Below, in pieces: positions 34,637-48,110 of a DNA stretch of 64,000 nucleotides. Position 1 is the stretch's first letter, and each line of letters opens with the position of its first letter. Origin of the DNA: Salvia splendens (Eukaryota > Streptophyta > Magnoliopsida > Lamiales > Lamiaceae); contig NC_056052.1 in NCBI RefSeq assembly GCF_004379255.2, positions 8,239,708-8,303,707 of the forward strand, in the 5' to 3' direction. The notes beneath the pieces were generated by a model. The model was not told the DNA's origin. It ran no database searches and saw nothing but the letters and a program-made list of their open reading frames with translations. The translations under genes were made by a program, and so were the position numbers.

Positions 34637-35695
34637 TTAAGGCTTACAGCCTTCAGGCAAGTCTACTAACACCCAAGTGTTATTTCTCATGATGGATTCA
34701 ATTTCATTGTTGATAGCTTCTTGCCACCAAGCCGCGTCTGGGCCAGACAGAGCTTCCGCCAATGACTTTGGTTCGTCATCCAACATAAAAGTTAGGAAGT
34801 CGGGACCAAATGTTTTAGCAACTTTAACTCTTTTACCACGTCTTGGTTCAACATCCTCAGGACTTGACCTCGTCCTTTTTGGATGATTAGAACTAGTGGA
34901 TACATCCATCATTCTTTCACTAGAACGATCATCTTGCCTCTTGCAAGGGTAAACATTCTCAAAGAATATAGCATTCCTTGACTCAATCGTTGTTCCTTCA
35001 GCCACGCCAGGCACAACTGACATATGGACTAGGAAACGATAGGCACTACTATTAAGTGCATGGCCAATAAAGATGCAATAGACTGTTTTAGGGCATATTG
35101 CAACTTGTTTCGGAGGTGGCACTTCTACCTTCGGTAAACACCCCCACACTTTGAGGTATGAATATGAAGGTTTCTTCCCTTTCCACAACTCATAAGGAGT
35201 CACATCCCTATTTTTTAGTGGAATTTTGTTCAGGATATGATTCGCTGTTAACACAGCCTCCCCCCACATGTTCTGGGATAAACCAGAATTAATCAACAGA
35301 GCATTCATCATCTCTTTAAGTGTTCGATTTTTTCGTTCAGCAACTCCATTTGACTGGGGAGAATATGGAGCCGTTGTTTGGTGAATTATACCACTTGCAT
35401 GACATAATTCTGCAAACGGGGCTACATACTCACCGCCTCTATCACTTCGAACACACTTAATTCGACAATTAAGTTGATTTTCGGCTTCATTTTTGAAGTC
35501 TTTAAACGCTTCAATTGCCTCATCTTTACTTCTTAACAAGTAAAGGTAACAATACCTTGTGCAATCATCTATAAATGTGATGAAGTACTTTTTACCACCT
35601 CTAGTTTGCACAAATTTTAAATCACATACGTCTGTATGGATTAACTCTAGAGGTTTTGTGCTTCGTTCTACCGAGCGAAACGGTAGCTTGGTCAT
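34637..35695 (-). pseudogene. Copia integrase core and linker
   Basis: It has the DDE-type core ([45 protein letters not shown] with the catalytic Glu), followed by a [14 protein letters not shown] segment and a Pro/Ser-rich linker. It ends at TAA just before the RT domain. A small frameshift at about 35740 separates it from the GAG-pre-integrase part. Confidence 0.92.
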
Positions 35696-35756
35696 TTTTG
35701 CTTCAACACAGACTTCACATTTTTCTTGTGAGTTAAACTTATCTACTTTTAGTAAA

Positions 35757-36235
35757 TTAAGATTTACTAATCTTTTTTATAGCATTTAGATTTACATGTC
35801 CCAATCTTTTATGCCATAAATCAGAGCACTCAAGCAAATAAGAGGATGTGTCATCTTCCTTATTTCTTAATCCTTTTCCACGGTGAATGACCGTAACATT
35901 CAGCTCAAAAAGCCCATTCACTAGGTGACCTTCACCTATGAACTTTTCATACTTGGTCAATATAACCTTTTCACACTCAAATTCTAGTGAAAATCCATGA
36001 TTTACTAGATGTGAGCCTGACACCAAATTATTTCGGATGTCTGGGATATGCAGCACATCCTTGAGGGTAAGAACCTTTCCGGATCCTAATTTTAGGAACA
36101 CATTACCCACACCAACCACCTCGGAAGAGGCTTGGTTTCCCATACGTACTTTTCTACCTCCAACAGATTTGTAAGTAGAAAAAACGCTTCTCTCGGAGCA
36201 CACATGACATGTGGCACCCGTATCAACAAACTATT
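35757..36235 (-). pseudogene. Copia protease end and GAG-pre-integrase domain
   Basis: DTGAT (retroviral-type protease active site) is visible just upstream of the open stretch and follows a premature TAG. The [18 protein letters not shown] stretch and the WHKRLGHVN zinc-binding start of integrase follow. The N-terminal gag is missing. Confidence 0.85.
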
Positions 36236-36612
36236 CATTTGGGTTATTACCATGGTCCACGTCGGAGACCACTGGGATCACCTCGTGATCTTTGTTATTT
36301 ATAACAACGCGTTCAAATAATTTGTACAGTATTGTTTCCAACAATAAGTACACAATTATATTGAACCAAATGTGCATTGGTATATTCATCAACCCATGCA
36401 TCCCAATTACTACTACCAAATCTAAATTGGTCTTGTTGTCAAATGACAAACGATAAACATCATTCTCAAGAGAATAGATCTCAAGGAATTAACCACTCCA
36501 TAACGCATCGACATTGCGACCGTTCATTGCTTTATTCCAGCTTTGAATTTCATGTTTCCTCCAGCATCGGTCGACATAATTTCAACAAGAGTACACTATT
36601 TCGTCTTGCGAT

Positions 36613-37108
36613 TGTTGGAAATATTGCAGCCTTTACACGGGCAACCCTTGCTATTACAAAGAACACAAAAACTGGAAGGTAAATGAAACAAAGTAAATAC
36701 AATAAAAGGAACAAGGTGCAAACTATATTCTTCTTCAAGTCGAGTCGAGGTGACCCTCTCTCCGCAAGACGAAATACGCCTCGGCTAGTGCTCACGGATT
36801 GGCGTAATGTCCCCAAAGATGAAACGACTTTCCTCCTATCGAGTTGAAGCACCTCAAACTCGTAGGCTCCGGCGAACTTAAATTGGAGGCGAGAACCGGG
36901 CAATGCGATGCTCCTAAGATGCGAACTAGAATGCTTGAGCTAGAGAGAGAGAATGATTGTTGGTTGTGTGTTCTCATCTCCCAAAACTCCATCTATTTAT
37001 AGGATATGTGAGCCTACATGAAGAGTCGTGGCATTAAGGCATCACATAATGCATTTGGAGAAGAAAGGCCAAAGGCCCAGCCTTTTCAAATTTATCACGT
37101 TTTCAACA
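36613..37108 (-). repeat. LTR of copia element (5' LTR)
   Basis: Mate of 32153-32651; scattered differences include a missing 4-bp AGAG unit near 36945. Confidence 0.93.
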
Positions 37109-38166
37109 AGAACTTGTTTGGACCACATCGAATATGTCTTGTGTGTTGAGCATATGAATGTTTGAATTGGGAATGAAGGATATGAGCACAAATGATTCTA
37201 GGTTTAATTTATGTAACTACTATGGTCCAACTAAGATTCTAGGAAACTTTATCCTTCTACCAAAAGGTCCATAAGTTGATCCAATCCTAGCTACTTATTC
37301 CTCAAAGATGCCTCGAGAGTTGTTACCGGATGGTTCTCTTTCAAGGAATGTGACTCGAGCTAGTTCAAGAAGTATCCAACGACTCATGTGTGAAGCATAT
37401 GGGCACGAGGCATGTGAGCATGCCGATCAGAGAGAGAGAGAGCTATAATTGTTGACCAAAGAAATGTTGTGCATCGTAAAGTTGAAAAGGAAGAAGTGCA
37501 CACGAATGTCAACATGGAAGTCTCTACAAAAGTTGAAGTTCAGAAATGGTACAAGGCTTTTTGAAAAACACCTAACATTAATCTTTCGTCTTCTTGCGTC
37601 GGTGGAATCAAGAGAAAGTTGAGACAGTCCTTGCCAATTGTTTAAGTGTTCTAACTCTTTCCTATGATTACATTTCTAACAAAATGTCTGATCAAGCATG
37701 CGTTTGAAACTTGTTGCACTAGACTCGATGTATTGATTGGCAATATCTATTAAGAAGTTGTTTTTAATGAACATGTCACGTTAAGCATGAATTGTTGAAA
37801 TTGGGAGTGAAGGATATGAGCTCTTATGTTTCAGATTTTCCATTAACTTTGATGATCAATCCCATTGATTGTGACTTCGTTGATATGAGAAATTAATTAT
37901 GTGCTTGGGTCTTTCAATGATAAGCCTAAATTTGCATATTTTTATAACCCCTTCATGATTACTCCAAGTATGGATGAGCATATAATTCCTTTCGGTATAT
38001 ATTACTGGGTTTAGGAATATGTCACTTGTATGCTAAGATGACCAAGCATAATGTTTTTGTTGATGGGATGGGTAAGAGCTAAGAGAGGTGAACTTGATGT
38101 TGAATGTGTTTTGGGACTTTTTTATTGTATGAAGGTTAAATCTTTCAATGGGACTGTCATGTTCTA
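37109..38166. other. Old repeat, possibly degenerate retroelement; contains a diverged duplication
   Basis: The target of the copia insertion (31995-32152 continuing at 37109-37200) matches 37610-37830 in the same direction at moderate identity: GTTGAGACA, TGATCAAG.ATGCG, GAATGAAGGATATGAGC. A plus-strand stretch reads like a decayed gypsy gag/pol linker (VTRASSRSIQRLM). No intact gene. Confidence 0.4.
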
Positions 38167-38366
38167 CTACTTTTTTCCGTCCATAAAAATAGTCTTTCTT
38201 TTCTATTTTGGTCAGTCTCACAAAAATAGTCCATTTCTATTTTTGGTAAGTTTTTCCACTAATAATACTCAATCAATTTTTCTTTCTACATCTCTTCTGT
38301 TTTACTAATTTTACATTAAAATTCGTATCATCATCCAAAGTCTCTATTTTCATTGGGTGGAAAGAG
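38167..38366. mobile_element. Stowaway-like MITE upstream of ROP gene
   Basis: The left end CTACTTTTTTCCGTCCATAA and the decayed right end ATTGGGTGGAAAGAG are each next to TA. It is about 600 bp 5' of the ROP start. Confidence 0.5.
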
Positions 38367-38908
38367 TAGCATTTTGTGAAGGATTTTTTTGCCGCCAATG
38401 CTGCGTTTAATAAAGACTAATTAATCTATATACCAATAGTAGTAGTAGCACTATGTATAGTGACAATTGGTAGCCAAGTTGGTGTAATATTGCCCATTTT
38501 TACAATATAATTCTAACCACCACATATACCATAAAAACTATAATGTGGCACGAACACCATCCTAATTTTGATATGAAACTTCAAGATCATCATTTCCTTA
38601 AATCAGACAGCCAAAAAAACAAAACAGTTAAAAGTCCAACTTTCACCAATTTCCTAAATCATTAACAACCCAATAATCATAGTACATTAGCTATAAATCA
38701 AGCAACTGGTCATAATTTTTCATTTCTTCTCCAACACTTAACCAACAAACCGTCACCACTACACCTACTTTCCTACAACATTTATATCCTTCAATTTTAA
38801 GATAACAAAAAGTCATGCACCTATCATTGTCAAGGTTGCTAAATAATTCCAAAATTCTCAACAATTATAGATTTGGCCCCTGAATTTCTTACATCAAATC
38901 AATACGCC
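38367..38908. other. ROP 5' flank
   Basis: AT-rich; no coding signal. Probably the promoter region of the downstream GTPase gene. Confidence 0.5.
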
Positions 38909-38914
38909 TATATA
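38909..38914 (+). promoter_or_regulatory. TATA box of the ROP gene
   Basis: CCTATATATTG lies 51-56 bp upstream of the start codon. This predicts transcription from about 38940 and a very short leader. Confidence 0.55.
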
Positions 38915-38949
38915 TTGCAGTATCAAAATTAGGTTAGTGAAAGAAATAA

Positions 38950-40599
<1,650 letters not shown>

Positions 40600-40892
40600 T
40601 ATATTCAAGATTAATTTCTCAAAAACTTAATATTATTTGCTATTATCTTTCACCCTTTCTTCACACTCTCTTGTTTCTTATTTTCTACATTTTGGCTCTT
40701 AATTAATTACCTAGAAAGCTATGGAGATTTGAAAAAATGGTGAAAGATAAGCCAGTTTAAAACATTTATGTTACCGTTTATTCAAATAAACAAATAAATA
40801 GCATATGATCTGTATTCTTGTATTTTGTGACGTTAGAAAGATATGGATACTTTATCAATCCTTTTGTAGGGATGTAATTAAATTCAAACTCT
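40600..40892. other. ROP 3' region
   Basis: Likely 3' UTR and flank. T-rich, no ORF. Confidence 0.4.
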
Positions 40893-41110
40893 ATATATTG
40901 TACAAACTCTAAATTATGATCTGAACCGCCAGATTTCTAGATTTGATGTCAATAGATGACAACTAACGTTAACATGATATGTCAACACAACGTCAACATT
41001 ATCAACTGATTGACGTTGTTTTGACATTTTTTGTTGTCGTTATTGACATCCGTTGACATCAAATCTTGAAATGTAACGGTCTTAATCATAGTTTAAAGTT
41101 TGTAGAAAAT
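40893..41110. mobile_element. Fold-back MITE downstream of ROP
   Basis: Arms are inverted over about 80 bp: TACAAACTCTAAATTATGAT with inverted TACAAACTTTAAACTATGAT, and AGATTTGATGTCAATAGATG with inverted AGATTTGATGTCAACGGATG. The centre repeats GTCAAC/GTTGAC motifs. Confidence 0.65.
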
Positions 41111-41942
41111 ATGCCGTTTATAGTCAACCTAATTGTTAACTCCCATTTTCATGGCAGAGGTACCAAACATATATACATATTTGAAGTCTAAAATTCTAAA
41201 TGGAAATGAGTTTGTGCCTACAATAAATAAATTGGGGAGGCTACTTAGTATATGAATATATGTCTGATCACATCTGCAGTGATGTTAATAATTCTTATAA
41301 TAAAAATGAAAACCTCAATTCCCAAGAATTAATATATATTACTAACTAGTGTAAATGTGTAATAAAGGATGTGACGGTGTTTTGCGGATCATGACACAAA
41401 TTTCAAATTCTAGCTATATGGCATGCAAATCATACAAATTGATTAATGGAGTTGATTATTTAAAGTCGAATCTACAAGCTTTATATTCCACATAGAATAT
41501 GAGAAGGTATAGAAAAGTCGGCAAGTGTATGTTAGTACATAGATTCAAATTTACATCTCTCCGTGCTTGAAGTAAGTCACGGATGAGTAAAAATTCAATG
41601 GTCACGAAGAAGAGAGAATATTTATGCAATTATAATTGGCTAGACATATTATATGACAATATATTTGGATCACTGGAATCTTTATTCTATAGTCGGAAGG
41701 AGCAAGTGTAAATGTGGATTACTAATTTTTGGCGAAATTAAGGAAAAAGAAAAGCACAGTAAAATAAAAGAATATAGAAATAGGAGAAAATTATTGCATT
41801 AAATTAGACCCATTTATAGCATTTATTAAGAGCACGTTTGCATTAGTGAAGGCTGTTGGCGCATTTCGCGCAAAACTCATTGTATAACTATTGCATTTTA
41901 TAAACGATATTTATCTATATTTTACAAAGAATCTGTTTCTAC
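41111..41942. other. AT-rich spacer, nothing recognised
   Basis: No coding or repeat structure supported. The last 8 bp are the hAT target duplication. Confidence 0.4.
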
Positions 41943-42924
41943 CATTGTTTTAAAAATCGGACCGGACCGGCCGGTTTGACCGGTCCAACTGCGAACCGGC
42001 AAGCAATCCGGTCCACCCCTAGAAACCGCCAACATGTTAAATCGCTACTGACCGCGAAACCGGACGGTCAAACCGTGAACCGGAAACCACTTTCCGCCCG
42101 GTCAAACCGGTTTTTTACTTAACAAAATACTTTTTCAAAATTTAATGTTGGCAAGACTTGAACCCATGACCTCTTCTCTATGTACCAACACTTTTACCAC
42201 TCCACCATATGACAATTTTAAAGTAATATGAACATTAATTATTCTTATACACTAAAAATGATATTTTTAATCCACATAAAATAATAATTTATTTTGATTT
42301 TTTATTATTTTAGGAAATTGTTAATTATAATATATTTTTTAATTATGTTTTAATAATCACTAGATTTTTACAATATATGAGTTTGTAATTACACATAAAT
42401 TTAATATGTTTTATATGTAAATATAATTTATTATTACTTAATATTATTATTTTTCTTGTACTATATATTTAATTTATATACACTAACCATTGATATTAAT
42501 ATTTTTACATAAAATAACTAATTATTCATGTTTAATTATTACTTAATAGTATAATATTATTTTGTTCAATACACTTTTTTTAGTTACAATCAAATTTATC
42601 TATTTATATATAAAATATTAAATTTTTTTATCTACAATAACTAATGAATCATATATTTATTTTTATTTACCAACAAAAATATTTATGAAATTTATTCATT
42701 TACTACTAAATTTTAATATTTATGTTACAACTAAAATATAAAGTTAATATTTTTTATATATTATTAATTATATGTAAATTTAATATATTTTGTATATTGT
42801 ATACTTAATTATATGTATTTGCAACAGTAAAATGGTTCGACCAGTGATTGAACCGGTTGGACCGGTTGAACCATGAACCACTAGTTTTGCCGGTTCGCCG
42901 ACCGGTCCGGTTTTTAAAACATTG
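41943..42924. mobile_element. hAT-type non-autonomous element with GC-rich ends
   Basis: The exact 8-bp duplication GTTTCTAC lies at 41935-41942 and 42925-42932. TIRs are CATTGTTTTAAAAATCGG and inverted CAATGTTTTAAAAACCGG. Subterminal regions are packed with ACCGG/CCGGT motifs (likely transposase-binding repeats), while the middle is almost pure A/T. A tRNA-like segment lies inside on the minus strand. No transposase. Confidence 0.85.
42155..42207 (-). other. tRNA-like A and B box pair inside the hAT element
   Basis: On the minus strand TGGTGGAGTGG (42207-42197, A-box-like) is followed by GGGTTCAAGTC (42165-42155, B-box-like), about 31 bp apart. The spacing and sequence resemble tRNA internal promoters. 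No full cloverleaf with acceptor stem is apparent, so it is a relic or a SINE-like head rather than a tRNA gene. Confidence 0.5.
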
Positions 42925-43651
42925 GTTTCTACACATAGTAAGCTTTTATTTGGCTTTGTATATATACGCATTACTATGTAATGTAACTATGTAAGCACAA
43001 TAGTAAAGTTTCTTAACAGGATGCATATTAATTATTACTACTAGTGTTTCATTAAAGTAGCTTCTGCAATAATAAAAAAATAGTAATTTAAATTATGTAA
43101 TCTTTGGTGTATAATTAATGTATATTCTAGATAATTTAATCACCCTTTTTTTTACATGTATTCAAAAATTCAAACTCTATAAATATCAACAGATTTCATT
43201 TTATAATTTTAATGATTTTTATTGAGTAATGTTGTTATTTATTATATTATTTTTAATTATTTAAGTTAATTGATGATTAAAAAAATAAATATTTGAAATT
43301 AAAGGGAGTGGTGTGATGCTAAAACACCGTGAAACATACGAAAATATGAATAGAGGTACGACGAAAAGTAATTAACTGTTATGATGACCTTATCTATAGA
43401 GTATAGACACTTTAATTTATAAAATAGATTAAATATTCTTTGAAGACAAAAATTTTTGAGGTCAGCGTGGACTGAGACTATGACTCTGAATTAATATAAC
43501 TATTTCTACCAAATTTCAATCTTAGTAAATGTTAGTGCAAGATCTCGAGTGAATTTCAATGTCCCACGTCTCACCCACTAATTAATTACATCAATCATGT
43601 TTATTATGAAAACAAAATATATTATACTAGTATAACAGGTCATAACTGATA
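42925..43651. other. AT-rich spacer, nothing recognised
   Basis: A solo TGTCCCACGTC occurs at about 43560, but no TATA is suitably placed. Confidence 0.4.
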
Positions 43652-43962
43652 CTCTCAATTCCATCATTGTTGAGTAATTTTTTTCATTTTCGAAATTTTC
43701 TCGTAGTTTAGTCATGAGTCATTTTTTTTCATTTTCAAAAGTTCCTCATAGTTTAGTCATTTTCATATATAGTACTAATAATAAACACTTTTTCTCATTC
43801 TTATTTTACTCTTTCTTACTTTATTCTTTATACTTTATTCACTTCAACTCTATTCTCTCTATTTTTATCCCTCTCTTAGTTTTTTTTTATCTATTTACTT
43901 AACATAATAAATATCAATTTCTTAAACTTAGTGTCAAAAAATTCCGCGAGAAATGGAGGAGC
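43652..43962. mobile_element. Stowaway-like MITE, enlarged
   Basis: The left end CTCTCAATTCCATCATTG and right end GAGAAATGGAGGAGC are next to TA. Near the left end, TTTTTTTCATTTTCGAAATT and GTTTAGTCAT motifs occur twice (43680-43765), suggesting an internal duplication. Confidence 0.5.
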
Positions 43963-44616
43963 TACTTTATTATTAAAAAATTATATACTTATTTTCTATT
44001 TTTATATTTATCAAACTCTAGTAATCATTTTAATTAACAAAGGTATTATAGAAAAGTACTGTATAGCTTAATTTGATGCAATAAACTCTTAATAAATAGT
44101 ACTCCATAAAATTTAATTTAAATATAAAATTTTAAATTAAGTAGAAACAAATTTATATAAAAAACAAATTGATACCTAGATTAAGACTCAAATAATGAAC
44201 AAATGAATCCAAATATTGAACCTCATTCCATAAATTTTAGTATTGTACGTAAATGAAAATAGGAAAAGCGTGAATTAAATTGTCCTTGTGAAAAATTAAC
44301 TCATGTTATAAATTTAACAACTGTCAAAAGCCTTTGACCAAACCCATATGCAACATATTTGTTGCAGACAAATTGGTAAAAACAGAAGCTGCAGAAAACG
44401 AAAAGCTGACATAGATATGGAAGTTGATTATCGTTTATTTGAGATATTACAAAGTACATTAGTTCTATTTTTAAGTTGGGAATTTATTGAATTTAATTAA
44501 CAGAGTGCGACATGAAAGGATTCTATTTCTACGGGTTGTCAAAAATATAGATCATCATTCACTTTATTCCAACAAAATAATCATCATTCAATTAGTCACA
44601 CATGAACCATATCAAA

Positions 44617-44770
44617 TGTAGCTAATAGTAAAGTGGTTAATGACTGAGACCAAAGGTCTCTTATTCAAATCCACGGTAATGTGGCATTTAATTTAGGCTT
44701 ATTTGCCAAAAAATGCCCCATGTACATACCTAAGATGATTCGAATCTTACTTGAAAACATTTTTAAATGA
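44617..44770 (+). mobile_element. Degenerate tRNA-derived SINE head
   Basis: TAGTAAAGTGG (44626-44636, A-box-like) and TATTCAAATCC (44662-44672, B-box-like) have tRNA spacing. A tRNA-unrelated body follows. The 3' end is uncertain. Confidence 0.45.
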
Positions 44771-45653
44771 GTTGTATTTCATTTTCATTAGCAATAAACA
44801 CAATAACTAATGCGCATGATTAATTTTGGATTCAATTATTTGAGACAATAATATTTATCCTATGTTTCTAGTCAAATGTACAAAGGCCTTCCAACTTTTC
44901 ACAACTAAATTTGCCTTAAATAATGCATTTTTTCAGGAGTCAGAAGGCGTCATTAATTCTTTCAATACCAAGAACCATTGAAAGTTAAAGTTTGACAACA
45001 AAGGAAACGAATTCATCATATTTAATTTCGAATTAATCTAATCTACCTTAATTGCTTCTTTTTTTCGAAGATGTATTCACCATTAAGGATAGATTTGTCT
45101 ATACAACCTAAATGTAGGTAAATTCTTCGCAAACATATAAAAGTAGAAAAAACATTCTAATCGGTGTGGTCAAGTGGGACTTGTCCATCCTTAATTAAAA
45201 GTAAATCTAACAAAAAAAAGTAGAATAAAATAGTCGAGTGAGACTTGTCCATCCTTAATCAAAGGTGAATCTAAAAATAAAAGTAGAAAAGTAATAGAAA
45301 TGGGTGTTCGTCTCTATCCTCACCGCTTCCCTGGAACCCTACGTGCCACCTTCTTGAATCTCAACCCCACCATTTATTCCTTGCAACAACCTCTTCACAT
45401 TACAATAATATTTATTTTATGTTATCTCATCTCTTACTTATTTTTTATTTCCCAAAAAAACCCTAAGTCGAAGCCCCTCCCTTTGGAAATTGCACACAAA
45501 TATAAATCAAAAAAATGTTTACACAAACTCATCAAAACCCTCTCTCTCTCTCTCATTGTGAGTGAAGTTGAGTTGTGCAAAAGAGTAGAAATGTTTCTAC
45601 GTTCAAATGCAAAAGAGTGAAAAATATTGGTGGCATCTATCAATACAATCATC
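44771..45653. other. WOX 5' flank and leader
   Basis: AT-rich upstream sequence. A TATA-like CAAATATAAATC lies near 45494-45505 and a (CT)n run at 45540-45557 in the presumed leader. Direct repeats of AGTGGGACTTGTCCATCC / AGTGAGACTTGTCCATCC lie at 45173 and 45237. The 106-codon ORF at 45300-45620 shows no family features. Confidence 0.45.
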
Positions 45654-47313
45654 ATGTCTTCTTCAAACAGACACTGGCCTAGCTTGTTCAAATCCAAGCC
45701 CACTTCCAACTCCAGCCCTAATCAATCCCACCATGATCATCATCACCTAACAGGAAATCCCTACACACAAGGTACACACTTTTACTAAAAAATTAGGTCA
45801 AGTTAAAATTAGGTCAAGAAAAAAAACTTTCATTCATTGACAAACTTCAATTTGAAAATTGTGTCCAACAGACGAGGAAAGAAGCCCCGACCCAAAACCG
45901 CGGTGGAACCCTAGGCCGGAGCAAATCCGGATCCTCGAAGGGATCTTCAACTCGGGCACGGTGAATCCACCCCGAGACGAGATCAGGCGAATTAGGGCTC
46001 AGCTCCAAGAATTCGGCAACGTAGGCGACGCTAACGTCTTCTATTGGTTCCAAAACCGGAAATCGAGGAGCAAGCACAAGCTCCGCCACCTCCAAACCGC
46101 CACGCCCCGCCCTTGCCTCTCGTCGTCGTCGTCTGATAAGTCCGCTCCTAGCTGCTGCAATTCAAGCGAGAAGCCCTTACCTCTCACCTCCTCTACTTTC
46201 ATTGATCTGCTCAATTCTCCGACCGCGTCGGTGAATCAGCCGTTTCTGCCCGGCCCGAGCCAGTTTGGACCCGAGCCGTTGCTGTTTTCCGGGCAGGAGA
46301 GTTCGGCTCACGGAATTTGCTTTCCTGATTTGTCTCCAAAGGTTGGGGATTGCTCCGATGCTTTGCTCGATGGTCTAATGCCGGTGGGCCATGGCCGTAC
46401 GAGGAAAGACGACCATCAGAAGTCGAAACTTGGCTATGCCGTTGAGGATCTCAGTGCTCCATACCCAATTTCTCAAGGTAATTTTGATCTATATGTTTGT
46501 TTTCTTATACTAATTGTAACTTTGGGTTTAGGAATAGGGTTTTTATTAGGCATGGACCAGCTTTTGTGAGTGAATGCTACATTTGTTGAAACCAATGATA
46601 ATAAATGGAGTTTTGAGTTGACTAAATAGACATGCTAGTCATTTCTATATAATCAAATTACCTAGGATTGTAAACTATACATTAGTTTGATATCACAGAG
46701 TTCATTTCAGTCGTTTCTAAAAGACCCCAAACTAATTAAGATTGTAAAGTATCTATATATTCTTCCAACTTCCACGTTCTCAATATGGAATGGATCAACA
46801 GTAGCGAGCATGAACCAACTTTAGTGTATCTTAGGATGCTACATTTGGTAGAATAAATAGAATTCTCTAATCAAATCTAGGAAATAAAAACAAAATATTT
46901 TCGAATTTATTCCATGATTCATGCCAATTGTCCCTCACAACTCGTGCATTATGACAATATCTCACAACTCGTGCATTATGACAATTGTCAGTACAACAAA
47001 AACAACTGACGTCGATTCCTCATCTTGTGGCCCAGGTTTAGTGGAACCGACGCCCCCCAAATCCATGGTTTTTATCAACGATGTCTGTTTTGATGTTGCA
47101 ACAGGAGTACCCTTTAATGTTAGGGAAACATTTGGAAACAATGTCGTTTTGATACAAGCCTTGGGGCAGCCGGTTCCTACAGACGAATGGGGCGTGACCC
47201 GGCAGCCCCTCCAGCATGGTGGTTTCTACTACCTCCTCCGGTCACCTGCGCCGCCTCCAGACCACAGGACCATTGATTTGGTACATTTTCATTCCTCTCG
47301 ATTCATCTACTAA
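45654..47313 (+). CDS. WOX9: WUSCHEL-related homeobox protein, WOX8/9 (STIMPY) class
   Basis: Three exons: 45654-45771, 45872-46477 and 47036-47313. Introns are 1/2 phase with donors CAAG|GTACAC and CAAG|GTAATT; acceptors are CCAACAG and GGCCCAG. The product is 333 residues. It opens [14 protein letters not shown], as WOX8/9 proteins do. The extended homeodomain lies at about residues 48-112 ([20 protein letters not shown], then [18 protein letters not shown]). A Ser/Pro-rich middle is followed by the conserved C-terminal block ([20 protein letters not shown] and [18 protein letters not shown]). WOX9 members maintain meristem and embryo cell division. A GTACATTT donor-like site near 47280 could add a further exon, so the last residues are less sure. 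Arabidopsis WOX9 is somewhat longer. Confidence 0.93.
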
Positions 47314-47332
47314 TAATCGTGTTTTATATTTT

Positions 47333-47420
47333 ACCCCTTCGTCCTATAAAAATAGAGATTATTTTGAACGACACGAATTTTAATGCACGATTGGTAAAAT
47401 AAGAGAGATGGAAAAAAAAG
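47333..47420. mobile_element. Stowaway-like MITE remnant at WOX 3' end
   Basis: Only the left end CCCCTTCGTCCTATAAAAAT and part of the body remain; no right TIR. Confidence 0.4.
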
Positions 47421-48000
47421 TGATTGGAATATTGTTAAAAGTCTCTAATTAGCTTATTTTTCTTGGGTGTTTGTTTTTTGGATATATTTTGCCCTCAGTT
47501 CATTTTTTTTTTCATTATACAATGTGTTGGAAGAGCATTAATTTGAATTATTTTCCACAGATTTAGAAGAATGTTGAGGAATTGAAAAGGAGGGAACTAC
47601 TAGTTGACTGTCACATTTTGTAACAGATGAGGGGTTTTTTTCTTTTTTAATTTAATTCCGAACATTAATTAGGCTCTGTGGTTCCTTTATGGCCACTTTC
47701 TCATGATGCAAAATCGATGGTGGATGTATGGTAAAATCTTTCTTAAATTGAGTATGTTTTTATTAATTATTTTTGGTTGGATGTATAGTAAATTATAGTT
47801 TTCTTAATTTTGTGTTAGCGTTAGTTACTCCCTAGCTCGTGCCAATTGTGTATGGAACCTCAAATTGGTTAAGCTTCAACATTGTTAATTGATACAAACA
47901 AATAGATGGCATATAAGATGTCCAAGAAAAGGGTCTTTAATTAGTTTTTGTGAATATAATGTGTCTCCCAATCTAAAATTCGATTTAGTTTTGCAAATTA
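47421..48000. other. WOX 3' flank, nothing recognised
   Basis: AT-rich, no ORF of note. Confidence 0.4.
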
Positions 48001-48110
48001 TTAGAAATGGGCCACTCACCCCTTAAAAGGCCTCATAAGGGGGAGGGTTATCCACACTTATATAGATTAGATGAGATCTTTACCAAGTCGATGTGGGACA
48101 GAATTTAGAG
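48001..48110 (-). promoter_or_regulatory. Solo snRNA-type promoter module (USE + TATA, Pol III-like spacing)
   Basis: On the minus strand GTCCCACATCG (48099-48089) is followed after 24 bp by TATATAAG (48064-48057). In plant snRNA genes a gap of three helical turns marks the Pol III (U6-type) class. The predicted start falls in a short inverted repeat (CCCCTTA ... TAAGGGG, about 48034-48011), which would make a 7-bp hairpin. No known snRNA follows. It may be a dispersed repeat derived from a Pol III gene. Confidence 0.5.

Larger units (their letters stand above)
32153..37108 (-). mobile_element. Ty1/copia LTR retrotransposon, decayed, gag mostly lost
   Basis: LTRs are 32153-32651 (499 bp) and 36613-37108 (496 bp), with TGTTGGAAATATTGCAG...TTTTCAACA ends and an AGAAC duplication at 32148-32152 and 37109-37113. 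The LTRs differ by a few substitutions and small indels, so this copy is older than the gypsy element. A polypurine tract (AATGTGGGGGAT on the minus strand) adjoins the left LTR. The coding order PR-INT-RT-RNase H is copia type. A clear methionine-tRNA primer site is not seen next to the right LTR, and only scraps of gag remain, so this end appears rearranged. Confidence 0.92.

Noticed and set aside
42155..42207. Functional tRNA gene
   Set aside because: Only A/B-box-like sequences; no acceptor stem or full cloverleaf can be drawn.
45300..45620. 106-codon ORF just upstream of the WOX gene
   Set aside because: Overlaps the likely promoter/leader, low-complexity hydrophobic, no family match; treated as chance.
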